This document shows positions 1 to 4,708 of a stretch of 5,158 bases of DNA, piece after piece. Origin of the DNA: Microbacterium sp. (GTDB taxonomy: Bacteria; Actinomycetota; Actinomycetes; Actinomycetales; Microbacteriaceae). The translations under genes were made by a program, and so were the position numbers. The notes beneath the pieces are model-generated. The model searched no databases, was not told the DNA's origin, and saw only the letters and a list, made by a program, of their open reading frames with translations. Every line of letters begins with the position of its first letter. Position 1 is the stretch's first letter. The stretch spans positions 1-5,158 of the forward strand of contig JAJUIM010000159.1 in NCBI GenBank assembly GCA_029267645.1. The letters are read 5' to 3'.

Positions 1-495
1 GCCGACCTGCTGGCCGTCAACGCGGGGGATCCATGGCGCCACGATCCGCCGCCGATCGGCGCGCCGGGGGCCGCCGTCGCCGGCCTCGGAGCCGCGCTCG
101 AGCGCGGCATCGGCGTGCTCGCGATGCACACCTCGCTGGCGTCGCTGCGCGACTACCCGTCATGGCCCGTCGCGGTCGGCGGCATGTGGGTGCCCGGGAT
201 CTCGATGCACCCGCCCATCTCGCCCGCCCGCTTCGCGTGGGCCGACCACCCGCTCGCGGGCGAAGACCCGCTCGAGGCCGTCGACGAGCGCTACTCGTAC
301 ATGCAGTCCTTCGGCGAGCGCGACGTCGTCGCGACGCACGAGCACGACGGCATCGACCACCCCGTGGTCTGGACGCGCTCACACGGCCCCTCCCGCGTCG
401 CCGTCGACCTGCTCGGCCACGACGCTCGGTCGTACGCGTCGCCCTCGCACCGCGCGCTCATCGCGCGCCTCGCGCGCTGGGCCGCGCGCGGCTGA
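1..495 (+). CDS. ThuA-like domain protein, 3' end (N-terminus outside window)
   Basis: The open frame begins at base 1 without a start and ends at TGA 493-495, giving the last 164 residues. The protein resembles the ThuA/trehalose-utilisation family (class I glutamine amidotransferase-like fold). Visible support: a G-V-L-A-M-H-T-S-L-A-S stretch (residues 38-48) in the place of the family's 'GxHxxxxSF' core; Y-P-x-W and G-G-M-W near 52-63; H-P in 'ADHPLAG' (81-87); the D-E-R-Y-S-Y block (95-100) matching the family's 'DExY'; H-E-H-D-G (113-117); and a C-terminal G-H-D-A-R-S-Y (139-145) followed by an amphipathic helix ending in R-W. ThuA proteins are linked to sugar use and often sit beside oxidoreductases or glycosidases, but the exact reaction is poorly defined. 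No Cys-His-Glu amidotransferase triad is evident in this part. The gene is convergent with the transporter, 46 bases away. Family call fairly sure; substrate unknown. Confidence 0.85.
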   Translation, partial: ADLLAVNAGDPWRHDPPPIGAPGAAVAGLGAALERGIGVLAMHTSLASLRDYPSWPVAVGGMWVPGISMHPPISPARFAWADHPLAGEDPLEAVDERYSYMQSFGERDVVATHEHDGIDHPVVWTRSHGPSRVAVDLLGHDARSYASPSHRALIARLARWAARG

Positions 496-518
496 GGGGC
501 GGGGCGGCTGGTTTCCGA

Positions 519-539
519 CGCCGCGCGGCGCGGATCCGC
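519..539. terminator. GC-rich overlapping palindromes between convergent genes; possible bidirectional terminator
   Basis: Two perfect palindromes abut in the 46-base gap between the stop codons of the ThuA-like gene and the transporter: CGCCGCGCGGCG (519-530) and GCGGATCCGC (530-539). Either could form a stem in RNA from both strands. There is no U-tract, so this is not a canonical intrinsic terminator. High-GC actinobacteria often use such stems, but the call rests mainly on position. Confidence 0.3.
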
Positions 540-541
540 AG

Positions 542-1906
542 TCAGTCGGACAGCTTGCCGAGGGTGCGCGGGCGGACGACGAGCCACAGCGCGGCGATGC
601 CGACGACGGCGCAGGCCATCATGATCGACGACATCGAGAGGGGCGTGATGCCGCCCGTCCAGGCCGAGACGACGCCGACGAGCGGCGAGATGATGCCCGC
701 GACGCCGTTGTTGGCCGCGCCGAGAACGCTCGCGGCCGTGCCCGCGGCGTCGGGGTGACGGTCGAGGGCGAGCACCTGCGCGCAGGGGAACGTGAAGCCG
801 CACGACATCATGAAGAAGAACAGCGGGACGATGACGCCCCACGGTCCCGCGATGAGCTCGGCGCAGATGGGGATCGCGATCGCCATGACGAGCAGCGCGG
901 TGGTCGAGAAGGCGAGGACCCACTGCGGGCCGAACCTCGCCGCGAGCCGGGCGGCGACCTGGTTGCCGATGATGAGGCCGACCGAGTTGGCGGCGAAGAC
1001 GAGGCCGTACTCCATGGTCGACAGGCCGAACCCGGTCTGGAACAGGAACGACGACGACGAGAGGTACGAGAACAGGCCCGAGAACGTCATGGCGCCGATG
1101 ATGAGCACGCCGACGTAGACGCGATCCGAGAACACCACGCGATAGCGGTGACGGATCGACACGTCGGCGGCGCGCACGCGATCCGACTTCGGGCGGGTCT
1201 CTGGCAGCGCGAAGAGGGCGCACACGAGGATGAGCGCCGCGTAGCAGGCGAGCACGACGAAGATGCCGCGCCATGGCAGCACCTCGAGGATCGCGGATCC
1301 CGCGAGCGGCGCGATGACGGGCGCGACACCCGTGACGAGGGCGAGGCGCGAGAGCATGATGACGAGGCGCCGGCCGCCGAAGAGGTCGCGCACCATCGCC
1401 ATCGCGACGACGCTGCCGCCCGCGGCGCCGATGCCCATGAGGACGCGGGCGACGCCGAGCACCTCGAGATTCGGCGCGAAGATCGCGGCGGCGCTCGCGA
1501 CGAGGTGCAGCACGGTCGAGACGAGGAGCGGAACGCGGCGGCCGAGCGTGTCGCTGAGCGGCCCGACGATGAGCTGTCCGACGGCGAAGCCCACCATGGT
1601 GCCCGTGAGGGTGAGCTGGACGGCGGCGGCGCTCGTGTCGAACTCGGCCTCGAGCAGCGGGAAGGCAGGCAGGTACATGTCGACCGTGAAGGGGCCGAGC
1701 GCCGTGAGCGCGCCGAGCAGCAGGACGTAGGCGAAGCGGCGGCGGGCCGAGAGCCTGTCGCCGGGATGCACGCTCGCGGTCTCGTGCGAGGCTCCGCGCA
1801 CGCGATCGGAGACGGGGATGTGCCCCGTCGGGATCGGGATGAGCCCCGTCGAAACCGGGATCATGCCGGTCTGGGGGTGCGCGTCGTCGCGCTCGTCGTT
1901 CGTCAC
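542..1906 (-). CDS. Bcr/CflA family MFS multidrug efflux transporter
   Basis: A 454-residue, 12-helix inner-membrane proton antiporter of the major facilitator superfamily, drug-efflux type. The Bcr/CflA signature T-V-D-M-Y-L-P-A-F-P spans residues 74-83 at the end of TM1. MFS motif A, G-P-L-S-D-T-L-G-R-R, is at 115-124 in the TM2-3 loop. R-V-L-M-G-I-G-A-A-G-G-S (154-165) is the TM4 block with its conserved Arg, and P-E-T-R-P (235-239) closes the N-terminal half. Hydrophobic helices continue to about 445. The chosen start is GTG at 1904-1906, with GAAGG (1917-1921 on the minus strand) 10 bases upstream. An ATG at residue 15 and GTGs at residues 36 and 46 are possible alternatives; most family members begin close to TM1, so the ~55-residue soluble tail is unusual. 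That tail holds three T-G-x-I-P repeats. An open extension to base 2200 runs through non-coding repeats and is rejected. Substrate unknown; divergent from dhaK and probably independent of it. Confidence 0.92.
   Translation of the reverse strand: MTNDERDDAHPQTGMIPVSTGLIPIPTGHIPVSDRVRGASHETASVHPGDRLSARRRFAYVLLLGALTALGPFTVDMYLPAFPLLEAEFDTSAAAVQLTLTGTMVGFAVGQLIVGPLSDTLGRRVPLLVSTVLHLVASAAAIFAPNLEVLGVARVLMGIGAAGGSVVAMAMVRDLFGGRRLVIMLSRLALVTGVAPVIAPLAGSAILEVLPWRGIFVVLACYAALILVCALFALPETRPKSDRVRAADVSIRHRYRVVFSDRVYVGVLIIGAMTFSGLFSYLSSSSFLFQTGFGLSTMEYGLVFAANSVGLIIGNQVAARLAARFGPQWVLAFSTTALLVMAIAIPICAELIAGPWGVIVPLFFFMMSCGFTFPCAQVLALDRHPDAAGTAASVLGAANNGVAGIISPLVGVVSAWTGGITPLSMSSIMMACAVVGIAALWLVVRPRTLGKLSD
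1815..1877 (-). repeat. Three tandem 21-bp in-frame repeats in the transporter N-terminal tail
   Basis: Three consecutive 21-base units (1815-1835, 1836-1856, 1857-1877) each begin GGGAT on the plus strand and share the core GGGAT(G/C)-N-(T/G)GCC(C/G)GTC. Read on the minus strand they encode roughly residues 13-33 of the transporter as three heptapeptides of the form T-G-x-I-P-[VI]-[SP]. Because the period is a multiple of three, copy-number change would keep the frame. The tail precedes TM1 and should lie in the cytoplasm. The third copy is the most diverged in DNA. Confidence 0.75.
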
Positions 1907-1946
1907 GGGTTCCCAGCCTTCGCTTGCGATCGTTTCACTGTCACCC

Positions 1947-1958
1947 TCGACGCTACCG
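1947..1958 (-). promoter_or_regulatory. Candidate transporter promoter or operator box CGGTAGCGTCGA
   Basis: Read on the minus strand this 12-base string is identical to one on the plus strand at 2181-2192. It contains TAGCGT (1950-1955), which fits the actinobacterial -10 pattern TAnnnT, 43 bases before the transporter GTG. No good -35 is visible; at 17 bases spacing it would fall inside the adjacent palindromic repeat. It could be a -10 region, a regulator site, or both. Confidence 0.4.
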
Positions 1959-1972
1959 GCAGCCCCGCCCGA

Positions 1973-2013
1973 GGACACCAAGCTTGGTGTCCGAGCGATG
2001 CAGTTTGATGTCC
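1973..2013. repeat. Nested palindromic repeat, copy 1 (left outer arm missing)
   Basis: The perfect 20-bp palindrome GGACACCAAGCTTGGTGTCC lies at 1973-1992, followed by a single outer arm TTTGATGTCC at 2004-2013. Compared with the two complete copies, the left outer arm is absent: the mirror position, about 1952-1961, holds unrelated sequence. The inner-to-outer gap is two bases longer, 11 instead of 9. Three of the four 9-base half-sites are therefore present. It appears to be a decayed or incompletely duplicated copy of the same element. Confidence 0.85.
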
Positions 2014-2055
2014 CCGGACGTTGCTTCCGGCCGCCGCCCCGGCCCAGTCCCGACG

Positions 2056-2119
2056 CGAGGACACCAAACCCGACGAAGGACACCAAGCTTGGTGTCCGAA
2101 CTGCAGTTTGATGTCCTCG
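2056..2119. repeat. Nested palindromic repeat, copy 2 (complete)
   Basis: A concentric double palindrome. The outer arms CGAGGACACCAAAC (2056-2069) and GTTTGATGTCCTCG (2106-2119) pair at 13 of 14 positions; the mismatch becomes a G-U pair in minus-strand RNA. The inner palindrome GGACACCAAGCTTGGTGTCC (2078-2097) is perfect. Both share the centre between 2087 and 2088. The 9-base half-site GGACACCAA or its complement occurs four times (2059, 2078, 2089 and, with one change, 2108), with starts spaced 19, 11 and 19 bases apart. The left half, through the 8-base internal loop and inner palindrome, is the same as in copy 3. It lies between divergent genes, so it is unlikely to serve only as a terminator. 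Confidence 0.9.
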
Positions 2120-2180
2120 GACGGAGCCCCCGCCAACAGCCCAACCCCCGCCCGAGCCCCGTGCGCGGATCCGGCGGCTT

Positions 2181-2192
2181 CGGTAGCGTCGA
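2181..2192 (+). promoter_or_regulatory. Candidate dha operon promoter or operator box CGGTAGCGTCGA
   Basis: Identical over 12 bases to the box on the minus strand at 1947-1958, and oriented the same way relative to its own downstream gene. TAGCGT (2184-2189) fits the TAnnnT -10 pattern and ends 52 bases before the leader ATG and 90 before dhaK. The expected -35 position, around 2161-2166 (GTGCGC), does not resemble TTGACA. A promoter or regulator site is inferred from the duplication and placement only. Confidence 0.4.
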
Positions 2193-2193
2193 A

Positions 2194-2225
2194 CCGTCAC
2201 CGCCGGACGGAGGGCCCGGCGCCGG
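2194..2225 (+). promoter_or_regulatory. Overlapping hairpins in the putative dha leader
   Basis: CCGTC (2194-2198) can pair with GACGG (2206-2210), while CGCCGG (2201-2206) can pair with CCGGCG (2216-2221). The two stems share bases, so only one can form at a time. The second also contains the palindrome CCGGCGCCGG (2216-2225). They sit between the candidate promoter box and the leader Shine-Dalgarno. In such GC-rich DNA short stems arise easily, so function is speculative. Confidence 0.2.
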
Positions 2226-2230
2226 ATGCG

Positions 2231-2236
2231 AAGGAG
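2231..2236 (+). promoter_or_regulatory. Strong Shine-Dalgarno AAGGAG of the leader ORF
   Basis: AAGGAG ends five bases before the ATG at 2242. It is the best SD-like match in the window, yet it lies about 43 bases upstream of the dhaK start, too far to serve dhaK directly. dhaK itself has only GAGG at 2267-2270, nine bases before its ATG. This contrast is the main argument that the short ORF is translated. Confidence 0.55.
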
Positions 2237-2241
2237 CGTTC

Positions 2242-2283
2242 ATGAACGTCACACAGACGATCGGCCGAGGCGGGGAACGATGA
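2242..2283 (+). CDS. Possible 13-residue leader peptide coupled to dhaK
   Basis: ATG at 2242 opens a 13-codon frame encoding MNVTQTIGRGGER and ends at TGA 2281-2283. The stop overlaps the dhaK ATG (2280-2282) in the ATGA arrangement typical of translational coupling. An AAGGAG sequence five bases upstream gives it a better initiation site than dhaK has. The peptide shows no run of one amino acid, so a classical amino-acid attenuator is not suggested. Two readings fit: ribosomes finishing the leader re-initiate on dhaK, or the leader is a chance ORF and the SD is a relic of an older start. Peptides this short have no recognisable family, so the evidence is entirely from signals and spacing. 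Confidence 0.45.
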   Translation: MNVTQTIGRGGER

Positions 2284-3269
2284 AGAAGTTCATCGGGGAT
2301 CCGCAGCACGTCGTCCGCGATGCGCTCGTCGGGCTCGAGAAGAGCGCCGAGCAGGTGCGCGTCGACCACGAACACCGCATCGTGTACCGCGCCCACCCCA
2401 AGCCCGAGGGCAGGGTGGCGCTCGTCTCGGGCGGCGGATCCGGCCACGAGCCCCTGCACGCGGGCTTCGTCGGCGAGGGCATGCTCGACGCGGCATGCGC
2501 GGGCGAGATGTTCACGTCGCCCACGCCCGACCAGGTCGCCGAGGCGACCGCCACCGCCGACCGAGGCGCGGGCGTGCTGCACATCGTGAAGAACTACACA
2601 GGCGACGTCATGAATTTCGAGATGGCGGCCGAGCTCGCCGGATCCGTGCGCGTCGAGACCGTCGTGACGGAGGACGACGTCGCCGTGGAGGACTCGACCT
2701 TCACGGCCGGGCGCCGCGGCGTCGGCGTCACGGTGCTGCTCGAGAAGATCGCGGGCGCCGCGGCCGAGGAGGGGCACGATCTCGACGCCGTCGCTGCCCT
2801 CGCACGACGCGTCGCGGCGGGCGGGCGATCCCTCGGCATCGCCCTCACGAGCGGCACGGTGCCGTCGGTCGGGAAGCCGACCTTCGACCTGCCGGACGAC
2901 GAGATGGAAGTGGGGATCGGGATCCACGGCGAGCCCGGCCGCCGCCGCGTGCCGCTCGCGCCCGCTCCCGAGGTCGCGCGCATGCTCGTCGAGCCGATCC
3001 TCGACGACCTCGACATGACGGGCGCTCCCGTCATCGCGATGCTGAACGGCATGGGTGCGACGCCGCTCATCGAGCTGCAGCTCATGTACGGCGAGGTCGC
3101 CCCGCTGCTCGAGCGCGCCGGCGTCACCGTCGCCCGCACGCTCGTCGGCAACTACATCACGTCGCTCGACATGGCCGGCTGCTCGCTCACGCTGCTGCGC
3201 GCCGACGACGAGATCCTGCGGCTGTGGGACGCGCCCGTGAACACCGCCGGCCTGCGCTGGGGAGCGTGA
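2280..3269 (+). CDS. dhaK: PTS-dependent dihydroxyacetone kinase, substrate-binding subunit DhaK
   Basis: This cytosolic 329-residue protein binds dihydroxyacetone as a covalent hemiaminal on a histidine and presents it to DhaL for phosphorylation to DHAP. Length fits family members (about 330-356). Key residues are in register with E. coli DhaK: S-G-G-G-S-G-H-E-P (50-58) carries His56, K-N-Y-T-G-D (104-109) carries Asp109, and G-I-G-I-H-G-E-P-G (212-220) carries the substrate-bonding His216 (His218/230 in E. coli numbering). L-N-G-M-G (255-259) and the C-terminal A-P-V-N-T-A (318-323) are also typical. The start at 2280 puts the usual M-K-K-F-I opening first, with GAGG nine bases upstream; an in-frame ATG at 2226 lies upstream of the leader SD and is rejected. 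It is the first gene of dhaKLM, four bases before dhaL. The separate DhaL and DhaM genes show the PEP-dependent rather than the single-chain ATP-dependent kinase type. Confidence 0.97.
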   Translation: MKKFIGDPQHVVRDALVGLEKSAEQVRVDHEHRIVYRAHPKPEGRVALVSGGGSGHEPLHAGFVGEGMLDAACAGEMFTSPTPDQVAEATATADRGAGVLHIVKNYTGDVMNFEMAAELAGSVRVETVVTEDDVAVEDSTFTAGRRGVGVTVLLEKIAGAAAEEGHDLDAVAALARRVAAGGRSLGIALTSGTVPSVGKPTFDLPDDEMEVGIGIHGEPGRRRVPLAPAPEVARMLVEPILDDLDMTGAPVIAMLNGMGATPLIELQLMYGEVAPLLERAGVTVARTLVGNYITSLDMAGCSLTLLRADDEILRLWDAPVNTAGLRWGA

Positions 3270-3273
3270 TCGC

Positions 3274-3903
3274 ATGGCCTCGCTCACCGCGGCAGGCGCC
3301 GCAGCCTGGATCTCCCGCTTCGCCGACGCCGTCGACGCCCAGCGCGATCACCTCACCGACCTCGACTCGGCGATCGGCGACGCCGACCACGGCGGCAACA
3401 TGAGCCGCGGCGTGCGCGCTGCCGCCGACAAGCTCGCAGCGGATCCGCCCACCCACCTCGACGACCTCTTCAAGGCGGTCGGCATGACGCTCGTCTCGAC
3501 CGTCGGCGGGGCGAGCGGGCCGCTCTACGGCACGTTCTTCCTGCGCCTCGCGTCGGCGCTCGGGCACGAGGAGGAGGCGGATCCGGCGGCGCTCGCCACC
3601 GGTCTCCGCGCGGGCCTCGAGGGGGTCGCCGCCCGCGGCAAGGCCGAGCGCGGCGACAAGACGATGCTCGATGCGATGGGCCCCGCCGTCGAGGCGTTCG
3701 AGGCGGCGGCAGGATCCGACCTCGCTACGGCGGCGGCAGGATCCGCCGACGCCGCGGCGTCCGGGCGCGACGCGACCGAGCCGCTCGTGGCCCGCAAGGG
3801 GCGCGCGAGCTACCTCGGCGAGCGCAGCGCCGGCCACGTGGATCCGGGCGCCGCCTCGACGGCGCTGCTGTTCCGGGCGCTCGCGGAGGCCGTCGCGCAA
3901 TGA
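3274..3903 (+). CDS. dhaL: PTS-dependent dihydroxyacetone kinase, ADP-binding subunit DhaL
   Basis: DhaL (209 residues, usual length about 210) is the all-helical nucleotide-binding subunit. It keeps ADP as a bound cofactor, receives phosphate from DhaM and passes it to dihydroxyacetone on DhaK. The Mg-ADP site is clear: D-S-A-I-G-D-A-D-H-G (31-40) supplies Asp31, Asp36 and Asp38, followed by N-M-S-R-G. Also typical are T-V-G-G-A-S-G-P-L-Y-G-T (76-87), G-D-K-T-M-L-D-A (127-134) and the closing block A-R-K-G-R-A-S-Y-L-G-E-R-S-x-G-H-x-D-P-G-A (173-193). The ATG lies four bases after the dhaK stop, with GGGGAG (3259-3264) nine bases upstream and inside the end of dhaK. The stop overlaps the dhaM start. 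An Ala-rich loop (about 143-165), between the conserved blocks, contains a short duplication. Confidence 0.97.
   Translation: MASLTAAGAAAWISRFADAVDAQRDHLTDLDSAIGDADHGGNMSRGVRAAADKLAADPPTHLDDLFKAVGMTLVSTVGGASGPLYGTFFLRLASALGHEEEADPAALATGLRAGLEGVAARGKAERGDKTMLDAMGPAVEAFEAAAGSDLATAAAGSADAAASGRDATEPLVARKGRASYLGERSAGHVDPGAASTALLFRALAEAVAQ
3702..3745 (+). repeat. 17-base direct repeat inside dhaL (27-base period)
   Basis: GGCGGCGGCAGGATCCG occurs at 3702-3718 and again at 3729-3745, exactly nine codons apart. Both encode A-A-A-G-S within a low-complexity Ala-rich loop of DhaL (about 145-157). The in-frame period suggests a small duplication tolerated in a variable surface loop away from the Asp triad. 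Confidence 0.7.
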
Positions 3904-4589
3904 TCGGCATCGTCGTCGTCTCGCACAGCGCCCCGCTCGCGCGCGCGGCGCTCGATCTGGCGCTCGAGATGGTGCCCGAGGATCCGCCGCCCGTGGCGCT
4001 CGCGGCGGGCGCGGGCGAGGGGATCACGGGCACCGACGCGTCGCGCGTCGCCGAGGCGATCACGGAGGTCGCGGGCGACGACGGCGTGCTCGTGCTGATG
4101 GATCTCGGATCCGCCGTCATGAGCGCCGAGATGGCGCTGGAGTTCGTGGATCCGGGGTGCGAGGTGCGGCTGAGCCCCGCGCCGCTCGTGGAGGGGCTCG
4201 TCGCCGTCGTCGTGAGTGCGGCCGGCGGCGCGAACCTCGACGAGGCGGATCGCGAGGCGCGCGGGGCGCTCGCCGCGAAGGAGGATCAGCTCGGATCCGC
4301 CGGCCCCGCACCCGCCGCGCGGGAGGGGATCCGCTTCACCCTCACGAACGACGTCGGGCTGCACGCGCGCCCCGCGGGCCTCGTCGTGCGGGCGCTGAAG
4401 GACATCGACGCCGACGTGCGGATCGGCACCGACGCCCACGAACCCGTCGACGGCCGCAGCCTCATGGGCCTGATGTCGCTCGGCGCGGGCCACGGCGACG
4501 ACATTCTCGTCACGGCCTCGGGCCCGGACGCAGACCGCGCGGTGGACGCGATCCGCAAACTGATCGAAGACGGCTTCGGGGAGGCATAG
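3900..4589 (+). CDS. dhaM: Dihydroxyacetone kinase phosphoryl donor DhaM (EIIA-HPr fusion)
   Basis: DhaM links the kinase to the phosphotransferase system and rephosphorylates the ADP on DhaL. Two domains are visible in 229 residues. Residues 1 to about 125 are a mannose-type EIIA domain, with phosphoacceptor His9 in I-V-V-V-S-H-S (same position as E. coli DhaM) and G-V-L-V-L-M-D-L-G-S-A (62-72). After an Ala/Pro linker, residues 143-226 are an HPr domain with active His155 in G-L-H-A-R-P-A (153-159). Ser187 in G-R-S-L-M-G-L-M-S-L-G-A corresponds to the regulatory Ser46 of HPr. The enzyme I-like segment of E. coli DhaM (about 470 residues) is absent, so phosphate must come from a separate enzyme I, directly to the HPr domain or through free HPr. 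The ATG overlaps the dhaL stop (ATGA), implying coupling. TAG at 4587-4589 ends the operon. Confidence 0.95.
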   Translation: MIGIVVVSHSAPLARAALDLALEMVPEDPPPVALAAGAGEGITGTDASRVAEAITEVAGDDGVLVLMDLGSAVMSAEMALEFVDPGCEVRLSPAPLVEGLVAVVVSAAGGANLDEADREARGALAAKEDQLGSAGPAPAAREGIRFTLTNDVGLHARPAGLVVRALKDIDADVRIGTDAHEPVDGRSLMGLMSLGAGHGDDILVTASGPDADRAVDAIRKLIEDGFGEA

Positions 4590-4607
4590 GGGGTCGGATC
4601 CACCCCC
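4589..4607 (+). terminator. Putative dha operon terminator hairpin
   Basis: GGGGGT (4589-4594), beginning at the last base of the dhaM stop, pairs perfectly with ACCCCC (4602-4607) around the 7-base loop CGGATCC. A six-pair GC-rich stem at the end of the operon suits a terminator, although no U-tract follows. The larger palindromic repeat just downstream could assist from both directions. Confidence 0.45.
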
Positions 4608-4612
4608 AACGA

Positions 4613-4678
4613 GCGAGGACACCAAACCCGACGAAGGACACCAAGCTTGGTGTCCGAGCTCAAGTTTGGTGTCCTCGC
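4613..4678. repeat. Nested palindromic repeat, copy 3 (near-perfect)
   Basis: This is the best-preserved copy. The outer arms GCGAGGACACCAAAC (4613-4627) and GTTTGGTGTCCTCGC (4664-4678) are perfectly complementary over 15 bases. The inner palindrome GGACACCAAGCTTGGTGTCC (4636-4655) is also perfect, and both share the centre 4645/4646. Segments of 8 bases (4628-4635 and 4656-4663) form a symmetric internal loop. The half-site GGACACCAA or its complement starts at 4617, 4636, 4647 and 4666. As RNA it would fold as a long stem with an AGCT or smaller loop on either strand. Lying between convergent dhaM and rhaB, it could act as a bidirectional terminator, but the copies between divergent genes argue for a dispersed repeat with another or additional role. 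Confidence 0.92.
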
Positions 4679-4708
4679 ACGGCTGCAGAACGGAGACAGG
4701 CCCGGAAC

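Larger units (their letters stand above)
1907..2241. other. Divergent intergenic region between transporter and dha operon
   Basis: This 335-base stretch has no convincing gene other than the start signals at its right end. It holds, in order: the transporter ribosome-binding site; the 12-base box on the minus strand (1947-1958); a partial palindromic repeat (1973-2013); a small hairpin CCGGA/TCCGG (2014-2018 with 2026-2030); a complete nested palindromic repeat (2056-2119); a C-rich stretch (about 2125-2160); the same 12-base box on the plus strand (2181-2192); overlapping leader hairpins (2194-2225); and the leader SD (2231-2236). Open frames crossing it owe their peptides to the repeats (recurring words such as TKLGV and TPSLVS) and change phase between copies, so they are not treated as genes. 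Confidence 0.8.

Noticed and set aside
542..1906. Transporter as a dihydroxyacetone or glycerol uptake protein
   Set aside because: The D-M-Y-L-P and G-P-L-S-D motifs are those of Bcr/CflA drug efflux. Divergent placement beside dhaK alone does not support uptake.
755..2008. Long plus-strand open frame (417 codons) opposite the transporter
   Set aside because: It is antisense to a clear 12-helix transporter and encodes charged, Arg/Glu/Asp/His-rich low-complexity sequence, the usual shadow of GC-rich coding DNA. No family is recognisable.
1973..2119. Possible CRISPR array
   Set aside because: Only two neighbouring units are present, each a self-complementary nested palindrome, without uniform spacers or cas genes.
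1907..2200. Upstream extension of the transporter frame to base 2200
   Set aside because: The extra 98 residues are translations of the palindromic repeats and a Gly/Arg-rich stretch. A GTG with a GAAGG sequence at 1906 gives a better start.
2226..2279. Upstream ATG at 2226 in frame with dhaK
   Set aside because: It would add 18 Arg-rich residues absent from DhaK proteins. The AAGGAG sequence lies after it, and the M-K-K-F start at 2280 matches the family.
1953..3287. Minus-strand open frame (444 codons) opposite dhaK
   Set aside because: It is antisense to well-supported dhaK and reads through both intergenic palindromic repeats. Its peptide has no domain-like features.
1973..4678. dhaKLM as the cargo of a composite mobile element bounded by the repeats
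   Set aside because: No transposase or integrase, no target-site duplication at the outer ends, and codon use and composition match the flanks. The repeats look like dispersed intergenic elements.
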